Positions 1 to 6,773 of a stretch of DNA of 7,705 nucleotides are shown here, piece by piece. The DNA lies in NCBI GenBank assembly GCA_937974415.1, contig CALJXB010000160.1:1-7705 (forward strand), in the 5' to 3' direction. The notes below the pieces were generated by a model. That model had not been told where the DNA came from. It did no database searches and worked only from the letters and a program-made list of their open reading frames with translations. Made by a program: the position numbers and the translations under genes. This stretch comes from an uncultured Kiloniellales bacterium. GTDB lineage: Bacteria > Pseudomonadota > Alphaproteobacteria > Kiloniellales > JAKSDN01. Each line of letters starts with the position of its first letter. Position 1 is the first letter of the stretch.

Positions 1-991
1 GTAGGGCGGCCACGTCGCTCATGCGGTTGGAGAAGCCCCACTCGTTGTCGTACCACGACAGGACGCGCACGAAACGGCCCTCGATGACCTGGGTTTCCCT
101 CAGGTCGAAGGTCGAGGAGGCCGGATTGTGGTTGTAGTCGACCGAGACCAGCGGCTCGTCGTTGGTGGCGAGCACGCCCTTCAGCGGCCCCGTGGCGGCC
201 TTGACGATGGCGTCGTTGATCTCCTCCACGCTGGTCGCGCGCTTGGGTGTGAAGGTCAGGTCGACCAGGCTGACGTTGGGGGTCGGCACGCGGATCGAGG
301 TGCCGTCGAGCTTGCCGGCCAGCTCCGGCAGCACCAGGCCGACCGCCCGCGCCGCACCGGTCGAGGTCGGGATCATGGAGACCGACGCGGCCCGCGCCCG
401 CGCCAGATCCTTATGCAGGGTGTCGACCGTGCGCTGGTCGCCGGTGAAGGAGTGAACCGTGGTCATGAAGCCGCGCTGAATGCCGACCGCCTTGTTGAGC
501 ACGGCCGCCACCGGCACCAGGCAGTTGGTGGTGCACGACGCGTTGGAGATCACCTTGTGGGACTTGCGCAGCTTGTTGCTGTTGACGCCGTAGCAGACCG
601 TGAGGTCGGCGTTGGTGCAGGGTGCAGAGACAAGCACCTTCTTGGCGCCGCCGGTGAGATGGGCCGAGGCCGCCTCCTTGCTGGCGAAGAGGCCGGTGCA
701 CTCCATCACGACGTCGACCCCGAGATCGCCCCAGGGCAGCTTGGCCGGGTCCCGCTCCGACAGCACGGCGACCTTGCGGCCGTCCACCTTGATGGCGCTC
801 TTCATGGCCTGGACACGGCCGGGATAGGTGCCGTGAACCGAATCGTACTTGAGCAGGTGGGCGTTGTCCTGGGGCGAGCCCAGGTCGTTGATGGCGACGA
901 ATTCGACATCCTTGCGCTTGGCTTCCATGGCCGCCCGGAACACCAAGCGCCCGATCCGCCCAAAGCCGTTGATTGCCACACGCGCGGCCAT
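1..991 (-). CDS. gap: Glyceraldehyde-3-phosphate dehydrogenase, type I (3' end cut by window edge)
   Basis: Cytosolic enzyme that reversibly oxidises and phosphorylates glyceraldehyde-3-phosphate to 1,3-bisphosphoglycerate with NAD(P). The reading frame from the ATG at 991 is open to the window edge and gives 330 complete codons; the family is usually about 335 residues, so only the last few are missing. Visible marks are the Rossmann motif GFGRIGR (residues 9-15), an Asp at 36 after the second strand (the position that favours NAD), the catalytic SCTTNC with Cys153, the catalytic base His180 (TTVHSF), the STGAA phosphate-binding region, and the C-terminal [13 protein letters not shown] block. 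The loop that often reads LPHKDL in NAD-specific enzymes reads TLHKDL, so cofactor preference is not settled by sequence. A good Shine-Dalgarno AAGGAG (1003-998) sits 6 bases before the ATG. It is the third gene of the tkt-fba-gap operon, 71 bases after fba. Family assignment is certain. Confidence 0.97.
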   Translation of the reverse strand, partial: MAARVAINGFGRIGRLVFRAAMEAKRKDVEFVAINDLGSPQDNAHLLKYDSVHGTYPGRVQAMKSAIKVDGRKVAVLSERDPAKLPWGDLGVDVVMECTGLFASKEAASAHLTGGAKKVLVSAPCTNADLTVCYGVNSNKLRKSHKVISNASCTTNCLVPVAAVLNKAVGIQRGFMTTVHSFTGDQRTVDTLHKDLARARAASVSMIPTSTGAARAVGLVLPELAGKLDGTSIRVPTPNVSLVDLTFTPKRATSVEEINDAIVKAATGPLKGVLATNDEPLVSVDYNHNPASSTFDLRETQVIEGRFVRVLSWYDNEWGFSNRMSDVAAL

Positions 992-1043
992 AGGGTTCTC
1001 CTTCACTCCGGTTTGTTCGACTGCAGGGTCAGGTCTTGCCGGT

Positions 1044-1065
1044 CCGGGCTCAGGCGCCGGGCTCA
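1044..1065 (-). repeat. Short direct repeat at the fba stop codon
   Basis: The 9-mer CCGGGCTCA occurs at 1044-1052 and again at 1057-1065 (plus-strand spelling), separated by GGCG. The right copy contains the fba stop codon. It is a 13-base-period duplication in GC-rich DNA and may be chance. It does not form a clear terminator, since there is no strong stem followed by a T run. Confidence 0.35.
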
Positions 1066-2061
1066 GCCGTAGGTGCCGAGGGTGGCGGCGCCGTTGGCCT
1101 TGGCGCGCTCCATGAAGGCGGACTGGGCGCTCGCCAGGTTCTCCGCGCTGCCGCCCCAGGCCTTGAGCGGCGCCGCCTGCAGGGCGCGGCCGTAGGAGAA
1201 GCTGAGCTGCCACGCCGGGCTCTCGCCGAGCTTGTTCATGGCGTTGAGGTGCAGGGTCGCCACCTCGTCCGACTGGCCGCCGGACAGGAAGACGATGCCC
1301 GGCACCGCCGCCGGCACGGCGCGCTTCAGGGTCTGCACCGTGCGCTTCGCCACCTCCTCGACGCCGGCCTGCTCCGGGCAGTCCGTGCCGGAGAGCACCA
1401 TATTGGGCTTCAGCAGCATGCCCTCGAGCTCGACTTCCTGGACCGTCAGTTCGGCGAAGACCGTGCGCAGCACCTCTTCCGAGACGATCTGGCAGTCGTC
1501 GATGGTGTGGTCGCCGTCCATCAGCACCTCGGGCTCGACGATGGGGACCAGGCCGGCCTCCTGGGCGATTGCCGCATAGCGGGCAAGGGCGTGGGCGTTG
1601 GCCGTCAGGCAGGCGGCGCTGGGGCCTTCCTCGCCGATCGTGTAGACGGCGCGCCACTTGGTGAACTTGGCGCCCAGCCCGGCGTATTCGGCGCAACGGT
1701 CGCGCAGGCCGTCTAAGCCCTCGGTCACCTTCTCACCGGGAAAGCCGGCCAGGTCCTTGGCGCCCTTATCGACCTTGATGCCTGGAATCATGCCGCCGGT
1801 CGTGAGGACCTCGACCAGGGGCGTGCCGTCGGCCGCGCTCTGCCTGAGGGTCTCGTCGAACAGGATCACGCCGCTGATGTAGCGTCCGGCCTCGGGGCTG
1901 GTGAACAGCATGGTGCGGTAGTCGCGGCGCGTGTCCTCGGTGGACTCGACGCCGATGCTGTCGAAGCGCTTCTTGATGGTGGGCGAGGATTCGTCGGCCG
2001 CCAGGATGCCCTTGCCATCGACGACCAGGGCCTTGGCGATGTCAGATAGAGTCTGGCTCAT
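1063..2061 (-). CDS. fba: Class I (Schiff-base) fructose-bisphosphate aldolase
   Basis: Cleaves fructose-1,6-bisphosphate to dihydroxyacetone phosphate and glyceraldehyde-3-phosphate, or condenses them in gluconeogenesis. The 332-residue protein is the classical animal/plant-like class I enzyme, which uses a lysine Schiff base rather than a metal. Visible residues, matched to the rabbit muscle enzyme: Asp23 in ILAADES, Lys96 in GIKVDKG, Lys135 and Arg137 in KWR, Glu176 and Glu178 in [11 protein letters not shown], the Schiff-base Lys218 in LLKPN, the phosphate-binding SGG at 260-262, and Arg292 in SFSYGRAL. The C-terminus ends GTYG, keeping a tyrosine near the end as in the family. The length is slightly below the roughly 340-360 of eukaryotic forms. 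The start ATG at 2061 matches the usual N-terminus, but its ribosome site is weak (AAAGG about 12 bases upstream). It lies 62 bases after tkt and 71 before gap. Many alphaproteobacteria carry a class II enzyme in such clusters, so this one is a notable variant. All catalytic residues are present. Confidence 0.96.
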   Translation of the reverse strand: MSQTLSDIAKALVVDGKGILAADESSPTIKKRFDSIGVESTEDTRRDYRTMLFTSPEAGRYISGVILFDETLRQSAADGTPLVEVLTTGGMIPGIKVDKGAKDLAGFPGEKVTEGLDGLRDRCAEYAGLGAKFTKWRAVYTIGEEGPSAACLTANAHALARYAAIAQEAGLVPIVEPEVLMDGDHTIDDCQIVSEEVLRTVFAELTVQEVELEGMLLKPNMVLSGTDCPEQAGVEEVAKRTVQTLKRAVPAAVPGIVFLSGGQSDEVATLHLNAMNKLGESPAWQLSFSYGRALQAAPLKAWGGSAENLASAQSAFMERAKANGAATLGTYG

Positions 2062-2123
2062 GTGATCTCAATACCTTTCTCGTCAATTGCGGCGGCGACC
2101 GGGACATATCAATCTGCATTATT

Positions 2124-4154
2124 CTACAGTTTTGACTTCACGGTCTCCACCACGGCCTCCGGCGTAATTCCGAAGTGGGCGTAAAGGTCCTTGGAGGGTG
2201 CCGATGCGCCGAAGCCGGTCATGCCGACGAAGCCGCCGTCCGGGCCGGTCCATCTCTCCCAACCCAAGGGCGAGGCCGCTTCGATTGCAAGTCGGAAGCT
2301 GCCCGGCCCCAGGACCTCGTCGCGGTAATGATCGCTCTGCTGGGCGAAGAGTTCCCAACACGGCATGGAGATCACCGCGGTCGCGATGCCCTCGGCCTGA
2401 AGCTGCGTCTGAGCCTCCAGCGCGATGGCAACCTCGGAGCCGGAGGCGATGAGGGTCACCTCACGCTCGCTTTCGGCCGACGACAGGATATAGGCCCCGC
2501 GCTCGCACAGGTTCTCTGCGCTCGGCTCGAGCCTGACGGTCGGCAGCTTCTGCCGAGTCAGGGCCAGGACCGTCGGTCCGTCGCCCCGCTCCAGCGCGAT
2601 CTGCCAGCACTCGGCGGTCTCGACGGTGTCCGCCGGGCGCGCCACCAGAAGGTTCGGCATGGCGCGCAGCGCGGCCAGATGCTCGACCGGCTGGTGGGTC
2701 GGCCCGTCCTCTCCGAGGCCAATGGAATCGTGGGTCATGACGTAGACCACCCGCAGGCCCATGAGAGCGGACAGGCGGATCGACGGCCGGCAGTAGTCGG
2801 TGAAGACCAGGAAGGTTCCGCCGTAGGGGATGAGCCCGCCGTGCAGCGCCATGCCGTTCATGGCCGCGGCCATGGCGTGTTCGCGAACCCCGTAATGGAT
2901 GTAGCCGCCGGAATAGTCGCCCGCGACGATCACGTCCTGTCCGCTGGCTTTGGTATTGTTGGAGCCGGTCAGGTCGGCCGATCCGCCGGCGAGTTCCGGG
3001 ATCACCGGCCTCAGGGCGTCCAAGACCTTTTGCGAGGAGACCCGCGTCGCCATCTCCGGCTGCTCGGCCGAAATCGAAACCTTGAGGTCCGTGAGGGCTT
3101 GCACCCAGCCCTCCGGCAAGGCGCCGGCGAGGCGCCGCTCGAGCTCTCCGCGATCCGCCACCGGCAAGTCGGAGACCCGGGCATCCCAAGCGGCGGACAG
3201 GGCCGCGCCCTTGGCCCCGCAGGCGCGCCAGGCGGCAAGGACGTCGTCCGGAACATGGAAGGCGGGATGGGTCCAGCCGAGCTTGTCCCGCGCGCCGGCG
3301 ATTTCCTCCGCGCCCAAGGGCGCCCCGTGGGTCTTCTCGCTGCCCGCCTTGGTCGGGGCGCCATAGCCGATCACCGTGCGGCAGGCGATGAGCGAGGGTC
3401 GCGGGTCGGCCTGGGCCGCGGTTATGGCGGTGGCGACCGCATCGGGGTCGTGCCCGTCGACGACCTGGACATGCCAGCCGTAGGCGGCGAATCGCACGGC
3501 CTGATCGTCCGAGACGGCGAGCGAGGTCGGGCCGTCGATGGAGATGCCATTGTCGTCGAACAGCACGATCAGGCGACCTAGCCTGAGGTGTCCGGCAAGC
3601 GAGGCGGCTTCGTGGCTGATTCCTTCCATGAGGCAGCCGTCGCCGGCGATGACGTAGGTCCGGTGATCCACCATGGAATCGCCGAAGCGGGCATTCATCA
3701 TGCGCTCGGCCAGCGCCAGGCCGACCGCGTTGCCGAAGCCCTGGCCCAGGGGGCCGGTCGTGGTTTCTATGCCGCTCGCCGGGTCGTGTTCCGGATGGCC
3801 CGCGGTCCTGCTGCCCAGTTGCCGAAAGTTGCGGAGCTCCTCCAGGGTCATGGCTGGGTAGCCGGTGAGGTGAAGCAGGGCGTAAAGCAGCATGGAGCCG
3901 TGCCCGGCCGACAGGATGAAGCGGTCGCGGTCCGGCCAGTCGGGGCGGGCGGGGTCGAATCGGAGAAAGCGCTGAAACAGTACGGTCGCGACATCGGCCA
4001 TGCCCATCGGCATGCCGGGATGACCGGACTTGGCTTGTTCCACCGCATCCATGGCGAGGAAGCGGATCGCGTTGGCCATTTCCGCATGGCCGATTTCACC
4101 GTGTTCCGCCGGTTGCGGGATGACGGATTGCGCAGCATCCATTGGTCGAACCAT
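2124..4154 (-). CDS. tkt: Transketolase (ThDP-dependent)
   Basis: Transfers a two-carbon ketol unit between sugar phosphates in the pentose phosphate pathway, using thiamine diphosphate and a divalent metal; homodimer in the cytosol. From the ATG at 4154 the protein is 676 residues, close to the usual 660-670. Domains in order: the ThDP-binding domain with His45 (SGHPG), His85 (AGHGS), His120, GPLGQG, the metal/ThDP motif GDG at 171-173 to Asn202, and His276 (KTHGAP); the pyrimidine domain with [10 protein letters not shown], the activating Glu425 (REH), His475, Asp483 and His487 ([15 protein letters not shown]), and Arg534 for phosphate binding; then the C-terminal domain. Compared with E. 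coli there are about 19 extra N-terminal residues. Other in-frame starts are Met5 (4142) and Met26 (4079), the last matching the family N-terminus best. None has a clear Shine-Dalgarno, and a hairpin occupies that position for the 4154 start. First gene of the tkt-fba-gap operon. Function certain, exact start uncertain. Confidence 0.96.
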   Translation of the reverse strand: MVRPMDAAQSVIPQPAEHGEIGHAEMANAIRFLAMDAVEQAKSGHPGMPMGMADVATVLFQRFLRFDPARPDWPDRDRFILSAGHGSMLLYALLHLTGYPAMTLEELRNFRQLGSRTAGHPEHDPASGIETTTGPLGQGFGNAVGLALAERMMNARFGDSMVDHRTYVIAGDGCLMEGISHEAASLAGHLRLGRLIVLFDDNGISIDGPTSLAVSDDQAVRFAAYGWHVQVVDGHDPDAVATAITAAQADPRPSLIACRTVIGYGAPTKAGSEKTHGAPLGAEEIAGARDKLGWTHPAFHVPDDVLAAWRACGAKGAALSAAWDARVSDLPVADRGELERRLAGALPEGWVQALTDLKVSISAEQPEMATRVSSQKVLDALRPVIPELAGGSADLTGSNNTKASGQDVIVAGDYSGGYIHYGVREHAMAAAMNGMALHGGLIPYGGTFLVFTDYCRPSIRLSALMGLRVVYVMTHDSIGLGEDGPTHQPVEHLAALRAMPNLLVARPADTVETAECWQIALERGDGPTVLALTRQKLPTVRLEPSAENLCERGAYILSSAESEREVTLIASGSEVAIALEAQTQLQAEGIATAVISMPCWELFAQQSDHYRDEVLGPGSFRLAIEAASPLGWERWTGPDGGFVGMTGFGASAPSKDLYAHFGITPEAVVETVKSKL

Positions 4155-4159
4155 CGAAC

Positions 4160-4176
4160 GCGAGCCGGAAGCTCGC
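4160..4176 (-). other. Hairpin in the tkt leader next to the start codon
   Basis: A perfect 6-bp inverted repeat (GCGAGC / GCTCGC, loop of 5 bases) ends 5 bases before the tkt ATG at 4154. In the mRNA it would cover the place where a Shine-Dalgarno is expected, and no good Shine-Dalgarno is visible there. It could limit translation initiation, or simply show that the true start lies downstream. Confidence 0.4.
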
Positions 4177-4211
4177 TTCGCCCCTGTACGCCTCTCAGAA
4201 TGGGCCGCAAG

Positions 4212-4240
4212 ATGCTACCAGGCGCCCGGAGAATCAACCA
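4212..4240 (-). promoter_or_regulatory. Candidate tkt promoter (extended -10 type)
   Basis: On the minus strand, TAGCAT (4217-4212) is preceded by TGG, which gives the extended -10 form TGnTAnnnT. The -35 position 17 bases upstream (4240-4235, TGGTTG) is poor. Transcription would start near 4205, leaving a leader of about 50 bases before the ATG at 4154. Assigned by motif and position only. Confidence 0.35.
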
Positions 4241-4316
4241 CGATATGGCGTGCCTTTGGCGCTGACCCTGTGGACAAATTCCTGGCCGTCGAGTGGTTCG
4301 CACCTAACCCGCACGG

Positions 4317-4346
4317 TTGACCGCCACTTGAGCGCGCGCCTATGCT
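4317..4346 (+). promoter_or_regulatory. Sigma70-like promoter for the DUF4164-zapA genes
   Basis: TTGACC at 4317-4322 (5 of 6 to the -35 consensus) and TATGCT at 4341-4346 (4 of 6 to the -10 consensus) are 18 bases apart. The expected start is near 4353, giving a leader of about 56 bases before the ATG at 4409. It is the best promoter match in the divergent region and points at the cell-division genes. Confidence 0.6.
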
Positions 4347-4408
4347 CGTTGGGCGGCGGCCCGATCGAGCCGAGCCGCGAGGGGGAATAGAGCACGGGCG
4401 ACGAGAAC

Positions 4409-4633
4409 ATGGCGACGCTAAGAGAGGCCGTGTCCCAGTTGGACACGGCCATCCAACACCTCGAGAAGGCGCTCGAATCGAGTGCGGGTTCGGACGGTCC
4501 GGCGACGGCGCAGCTGCAGGCGTCACTCGACGAAGCCAACACTCGCAACGAAGAGCTTACGGGCGTGGCCGAGCAAGCGGCCTTGCGTCTCGACCGTGCC
4601 GTGGCGCAGGTCACGGCGATCTTGGAGTCTTAG
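4409..4633 (+). CDS. Small coiled-coil protein upstream of zapA (DUF4164-like)
   Basis: A 74-residue soluble protein, rich in Ala, Glu and Gln with regular hydrophobic spacing. Residues about 4-24 (LREAVSQLDTAIQHLEKAL) and 33-73 look like two helices of a coiled coil, with a Gly/Ser/Pro break near residues 25-32. It has no signal peptide, membrane segment or cysteine. Its coding status is supported by position: it starts behind a good promoter and ends 4 bases before the zapA ATG. I relate it to the DUF4164 family, small coiled-coil proteins that I recall being found next to zapA in alphaproteobacteria, but this is from memory. The function is unknown; a role with ZapA at the division site is only a guess from the neighbourhood. 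The Shine-Dalgarno is weak (GAGA just before the ATG). Confidence 0.75.
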   Translation: MATLREAVSQLDTAIQHLEKALESSAGSDGPATAQLQASLDEANTRNEELTGVAEQAALRLDRAVAQVTAILES

Positions 4634-4637
4634 AGCC

Positions 4638-4967
4638 ATGCCCGAGCTGACGGTGGAGATCAACGGCCGCGACTACCAAGTGGCCTGCGACGCCGGACAA
4701 GAAGAGCACCTGACCAAGCTCGCCCGCTACGTCGACAAGAAGATGGGCGAATTGGTGGGCTCGGTCGGGCAGATCGGCGATGCCCGCCTGCTGGTCATGA
4801 CCAGCCTGCTGATCGCCGACGAGCTGTCGGACGCTTACAAGCAGCTCGAATCCTTCGATGCCGAGACCGGGGACGACGGCAAGGAGTCCCACGCCGCCAT
4901 GACTTCGGCCCTCGAGACCTGCGCCCAGCGCATAGAGAGCATTGCAGCGCGCTTCGAACATGCCTAG
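4638..4967 (+). CDS. zapA: Cell division protein ZapA
   Basis: ZapA binds FtsZ and promotes bundling of its filaments at the division ring. The 109-residue protein has the family layout: an N-terminal strand pair (LTVEINGRDYQVACDAGQE, residues 4-22), a helix starting EHLTKLARYVDKKM (23-36), the conserved segment IGDARLLVMTSLLIADEL (46-63), and a C-terminal helix that should form the dimer/tetramer coiled coil. The start at 4638 is set by the family N-terminus and by GGAG (4624-4627) 10 bases upstream; a longer frame from 4482 overlaps the upstream gene and is not used. It is 4 bases after the small coiled-coil gene, so translation is probably coupled. The likely 6S RNA begins only 8 bases after its stop, and the 6S promoter elements lie inside or across its 3' end. 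Confidence 0.93.
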   Translation: MPELTVEINGRDYQVACDAGQEEHLTKLARYVDKKMGELVGSVGQIGDARLLVMTSLLIADELSDAYKQLESFDAETGDDGKESHAAMTSALETCAQRIESIAARFEHA

Positions 4968-4970
4968 ATA
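4942..4970 (+). promoter_or_regulatory. Candidate promoter for the 6S RNA
   Basis: TTGCAG (4942-4947) and TAGATA (4965-4970) are spaced by exactly 17 bases. Each matches the consensus at only 3 of 6 positions, but the predicted start (about 4976-4977) coincides with the first base of the RNA's closing stem. The -35 lies inside zapA and the -10 spans its stop codon. Confidence 0.4.
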
Positions 4971-4975
4971 GAGCC

Positions 4976-5136
4976 GGGCGGGTGCTGCCTGGTGCGTCAG
5001 GCCATCGATCCCTGGGGCCAATACCGACCTCTTGGGAGCTGTCCCTGTCGGGGCCGTGGCTTCGTTATACGGCGCCCACCTGCAAGTGCAGGCCGCAGAG
5101 GATGATCAACGGCCAACGGCCAAGGCGGCCCCGTCC
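4976..5136 (+). ncRNA. ssrS: 6S RNA (ssrS), alphaproteobacterial type
   Basis: 6S RNA binds the housekeeping RNA polymerase holoenzyme by mimicking an open promoter and lowers its activity in stationary phase. The segment has no credible gene and sits between zapA and the 5-formyltetrahydrofolate cyclo-ligase gene, the conserved place for 6S RNA. It folds by hand into the expected long rod. The closing stem pairs 4976-4982 with 5130-5136, 4985-4989 with 5124-5128, and 4990-4993 with 5119-5122. A second stem pairs 5000-5003 with 5111-5114, 5004-5006 with 5104-5106, and 5008-5011 with 5100-5103. A large central bubble opens beyond position 5012. Its 3' side carries the small hairpin CTGCAAGTGCAG (5080-5091) and the apical arm is GC-rich (about 5050-5077). 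The length of about 161 nt fits the family. The ends are inferred from pairing. No T-run terminator follows, so it may be processed from a longer transcript that includes the next gene. Confidence 0.85.
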
Positions 5137-5175
5137 AACTTCCATTCGTCCGCCGCTGTTCGGCTCGGGCTCACG

Positions 5176-5754
5176 ATGACGACCACCTTGGACGACGAGA
5201 AACGCCGGCTGCGCGCCGTGGCCAAGGCGCGGCGGGCGGCGGCCGCCGAGACCGGCGCTCTGGCGGCCGAGGCCGTCTGCGGCAACCTGATGGCCGCGGT
5301 GCCGCTGCCTGCAGGGGCAGTGGTCTCCGCCTATTGGCCGATGGGCAACGAGCTCGATCCCCGACCCCTCATGTTGGAGCTTCACGGGGCCGGCCATGGG
5401 ATCGCCCTGCCGGTCGTGATCGAGGCGGGCCAGCCGCTGGTGTTCCGTGCCTGGTCGCCGGGTGACAGCCTCGAGCCGGCGGCGTTCGGCACACGGATTC
5501 CGGGGCCGGACAAGCCCGCGCTCACCCCCGCTGTCGTCCTGGCGCCCCTCTTGGCCTTCGACCGCCAGGGCTACCGCCTCGGCTACGGCGGCGGCTTCTA
5601 CGACCGGACCCTCGAGATATTGCGGCGGCGTGGCGCGGCGCTGGCCATCGGCCTGGCCTTTGCGGCCCAGGAAGTGCCGGCGGTGCCGCGCGACCCCAAC
5701 GACAAACGCCTCGATTGGATCGTCACCGAGGCCGAAGCGATTCGCTTGGAGTAG
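5176..5754 (+). CDS. ygfA: 5-formyltetrahydrofolate cyclo-ligase (methenyltetrahydrofolate synthetase)
   Basis: Converts 5-formyltetrahydrofolate plus ATP to 5,10-methenyltetrahydrofolate, returning the stored folate to one-carbon metabolism. The 192-residue protein is of normal length. It shows the basic N-terminal helix (EKRRLRAVAKARR, 8-20), a strand-plus-loop VVSAYWPMGNELD (49-61) with the family's conserved E-L-D, and the signature LAFDRQGYRLGYGGGFYDR (126-144), whose glycine-rich loop and Tyr/Asp/Arg form the substrate/ATP site. The start at 5176 gives the usual N-terminus. A longer frame from 5032 would run through the 6S RNA and is rejected. There is no good Shine-Dalgarno. The gene begins 39 bases after the 6S RNA, the same arrangement as ssrS-ygfA in E. 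coli, where the two are co-transcribed; co-transcription here is inferred. It is 19 bases before the YmdB-type gene. Confidence 0.95.
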   Translation: MTTTLDDEKRRLRAVAKARRAAAAETGALAAEAVCGNLMAAVPLPAGAVVSAYWPMGNELDPRPLMLELHGAGHGIALPVVIEAGQPLVFRAWSPGDSLEPAAFGTRIPGPDKPALTPAVVLAPLLAFDRQGYRLGYGGGFYDRTLEILRRRGAALAIGLAFAAQEVPAVPRDPNDKRLDWIVTEAEAIRLE

Positions 5755-5773
5755 GCCTGGGGGAGTAGATTTG

Positions 5774-6589
5774 GTGCGCATTCTCTTCTGTGGCGATATC
5801 GTTGGCCGGCCGGGCCGCGTCGCGGTGACCTCCCGGGTCCCGGAGCTGCGCAAGAGGCTTGGCCTCGATTTCGTGATCGCCAACGGCGAGAACGCCGCCG
5901 GCGGCTTCGGGATCACCGAGAAGATCTGCCAGGACCTTTACGCCGCCGGCGTCGACGTCGTCACCGGCGGCAATCACATGTGGGACCAGCGCGAGGCGCT
6001 GCAGTTCATCGACCGGGAGCCCCGCCTGATTCGGCCTCTCAACTACCCGGCCGGCACGCCGGGCAAGGGCGCGGACCTGTTTCCAGCGACCCGGGGGCGC
6101 AAAGTGCTGGTGATGAGCGTCATGACCCGCCTGTTCATGGACCCGCTTGACGACCCCTTTGCCGCAGTCGAGCGGGAACTGAGCCGGCACCGGCTCGGCG
6201 CCAGCGTCCATGCCATCGTGCTCGATGTGCATGGCGAGGCGACCAGCGAGAAGATGGCCATGGGCCACTTCGTCGACGGCCGCGTGAGCCTGTGCGTCGG
6301 CACCCACACCCACGTCCCCACGGCAGATACCATGGTGCTCTCGGCCGGCACCGCCTATCAGTCCGACGCCGGCATGTGCGGCGACTACGACTCCGTGATT
6401 GGCATGGACAAGGTCGTGCCGGTGGCCCGCTTTACCCGGAAGCTGCCGACCGAACGCTTGTCGGTCGCCAAGGGCGAGGGCACGCTGTGCGGCCTTTTCG
6501 TGGAGACCGACGACGCGACCGGCGCCGCCCTCAGGGCCGAGCCCTTGCGCGTCGGCGGGCGCCTTTCGAGCACGATTCCAGACGGTTAG
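5774..6589 (+). CDS. ymdB: YmdB-family metallophosphoesterase (2',3'-cyclic nucleotide phosphodiesterase family)
   Basis: A cytosolic metal-dependent phosphoesterase of the family (TIGR00282) whose Bacillus subtilis member YmdB hydrolyses 2',3'-cyclic nucleotides and affects biofilm formation. It is unrelated to the E. coli macrodomain protein also called YmdB. With a GTG start at 5774 the protein has 271 residues and begins MRILFCGDIVG. The metal ligands and catalytic residues then fall at Asp8, Glu39, Asn40, Asn67, His68, His153, His178 and His180 (motifs GDIVG, NGENAAGG, GGNHMWD, DVHGEATSEK and GTHTHVPTAD), matching the family. The start is supported by GGGGGAG (5759-5765) 8 bases before GTG; a TTG at 5771 would add one residue. 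No membrane segment or signal peptide is seen. It is 19 bases after the folate gene and probably in its operon. The biological role in alphaproteobacteria is not known to me. Confidence 0.93.
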   Translation: MRILFCGDIVGRPGRVAVTSRVPELRKRLGLDFVIANGENAAGGFGITEKICQDLYAAGVDVVTGGNHMWDQREALQFIDREPRLIRPLNYPAGTPGKGADLFPATRGRKVLVMSVMTRLFMDPLDDPFAAVERELSRHRLGASVHAIVLDVHGEATSEKMAMGHFVDGRVSLCVGTHTHVPTADTMVLSAGTAYQSDAGMCGDYDSVIGMDKVVPVARFTRKLPTERLSVAKGEGTLCGLFVETDDATGAALRAEPLRVGGRLSSTIPDG

Positions 6590-6597
6590 CCCAAGCT

Positions 6598-6619
6598 TGG
6601 CCGGTGCTGGGCCCGGCCA
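6598..6619 (+). terminator. Possible terminator after the YmdB-type gene
   Basis: A 7-bp inverted repeat TGGCCGG / CCGGCCA with an 8-base loop starts 9 bases after the stop codon. It is followed by a moderately T-rich stretch (TCTTTCGGTTGTTT, 6628-6641) rather than a clean T run. A perfect palindrome CCAAGCTTGG (6591-6600) overlaps its left edge. A plausible but weak intrinsic terminator. Confidence 0.35.
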
Positions 6620-6740
6620 CCGCGGGTCTTTCGGTTGTTTGCGAATCCTGTTAGAAGGCGCCGCAATATCGCCATAAATCTGCACTAAGCCTGCCCTCTG
6701 GGGCTGACACCGGCGCGGCCGCATATGGGTGGCTGCTGCG

Positions 6741-6768
6741 TTTTCACCCACCGGATCTAGAGTATCAT
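6741..6768 (+). promoter_or_regulatory. yebC promoter abutting the start codon
   Basis: TATCAT at 6763-6768 matches the -10 consensus at 5 of 6 positions; TTTTCA at 6741-6746 matches the -35 at 4 of 6, with a 16-base spacer. Transcription would start about 6-7 bases after the -10, at 6774-6776, which is the yebC ATG itself. No Shine-Dalgarno precedes the ATG, which fits a leaderless message. Confidence 0.55.
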
Positions 6769-6773
6769 CCCCC

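Larger units (their letters stand above)
6590..6773. other. Intergenic region between the YmdB-type gene and yebC
   Basis: This stretch of 184 bases contains no credible gene. It holds the possible terminator at its left end, a relatively AT-rich patch around 6641-6690 (for example CATAAA at 6673-6678, with TTAGAA at 6651-6656 as a poor -35) that could be a weak extra promoter, and the yebC promoter at its right end. It marks the boundary between two transcription units. Confidence 0.5.

Noticed and set aside
128..1072. Plus-strand open frame of 314 codons opposite gap
   Set aside because: It is the antisense shadow of gap in GC-rich DNA, with an Arg/Gly/His-rich composition and no recognisable domain. 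gap itself is intact with all catalytic residues.
2175..3581. Plus-strand open frame of 468 codons opposite tkt
   Set aside because: Antisense to an intact transketolase. It has low-complexity Arg/Gly-rich sequence and no family features, which is usual in GC-rich codon-biased DNA.
4234..4614. Minus-strand frame of 126 codons (and overlapping ones) across the divergent region
   Set aside because: It overlaps the small coiled-coil gene and its promoter, and its Ser/Arg/Pro-rich sequence has no recognisable features.
5109..5121. Tandem AACGGCC repeat
   Set aside because: It looked like a small repeat element, but both copies are accounted for as the 3' strands of the two 6S RNA stems.
5032..5175. 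Extended start for the folate cyclo-ligase
   Set aside because: The extra 48 residues would be read from the 6S RNA and match nothing in the family; the ATG at 5176 gives the normal N-terminus.
6729..6773. Upstream GTG start for yebC
   Set aside because: It would add 15 residues before the conserved MAGHSQF start and would run across the promoter elements.
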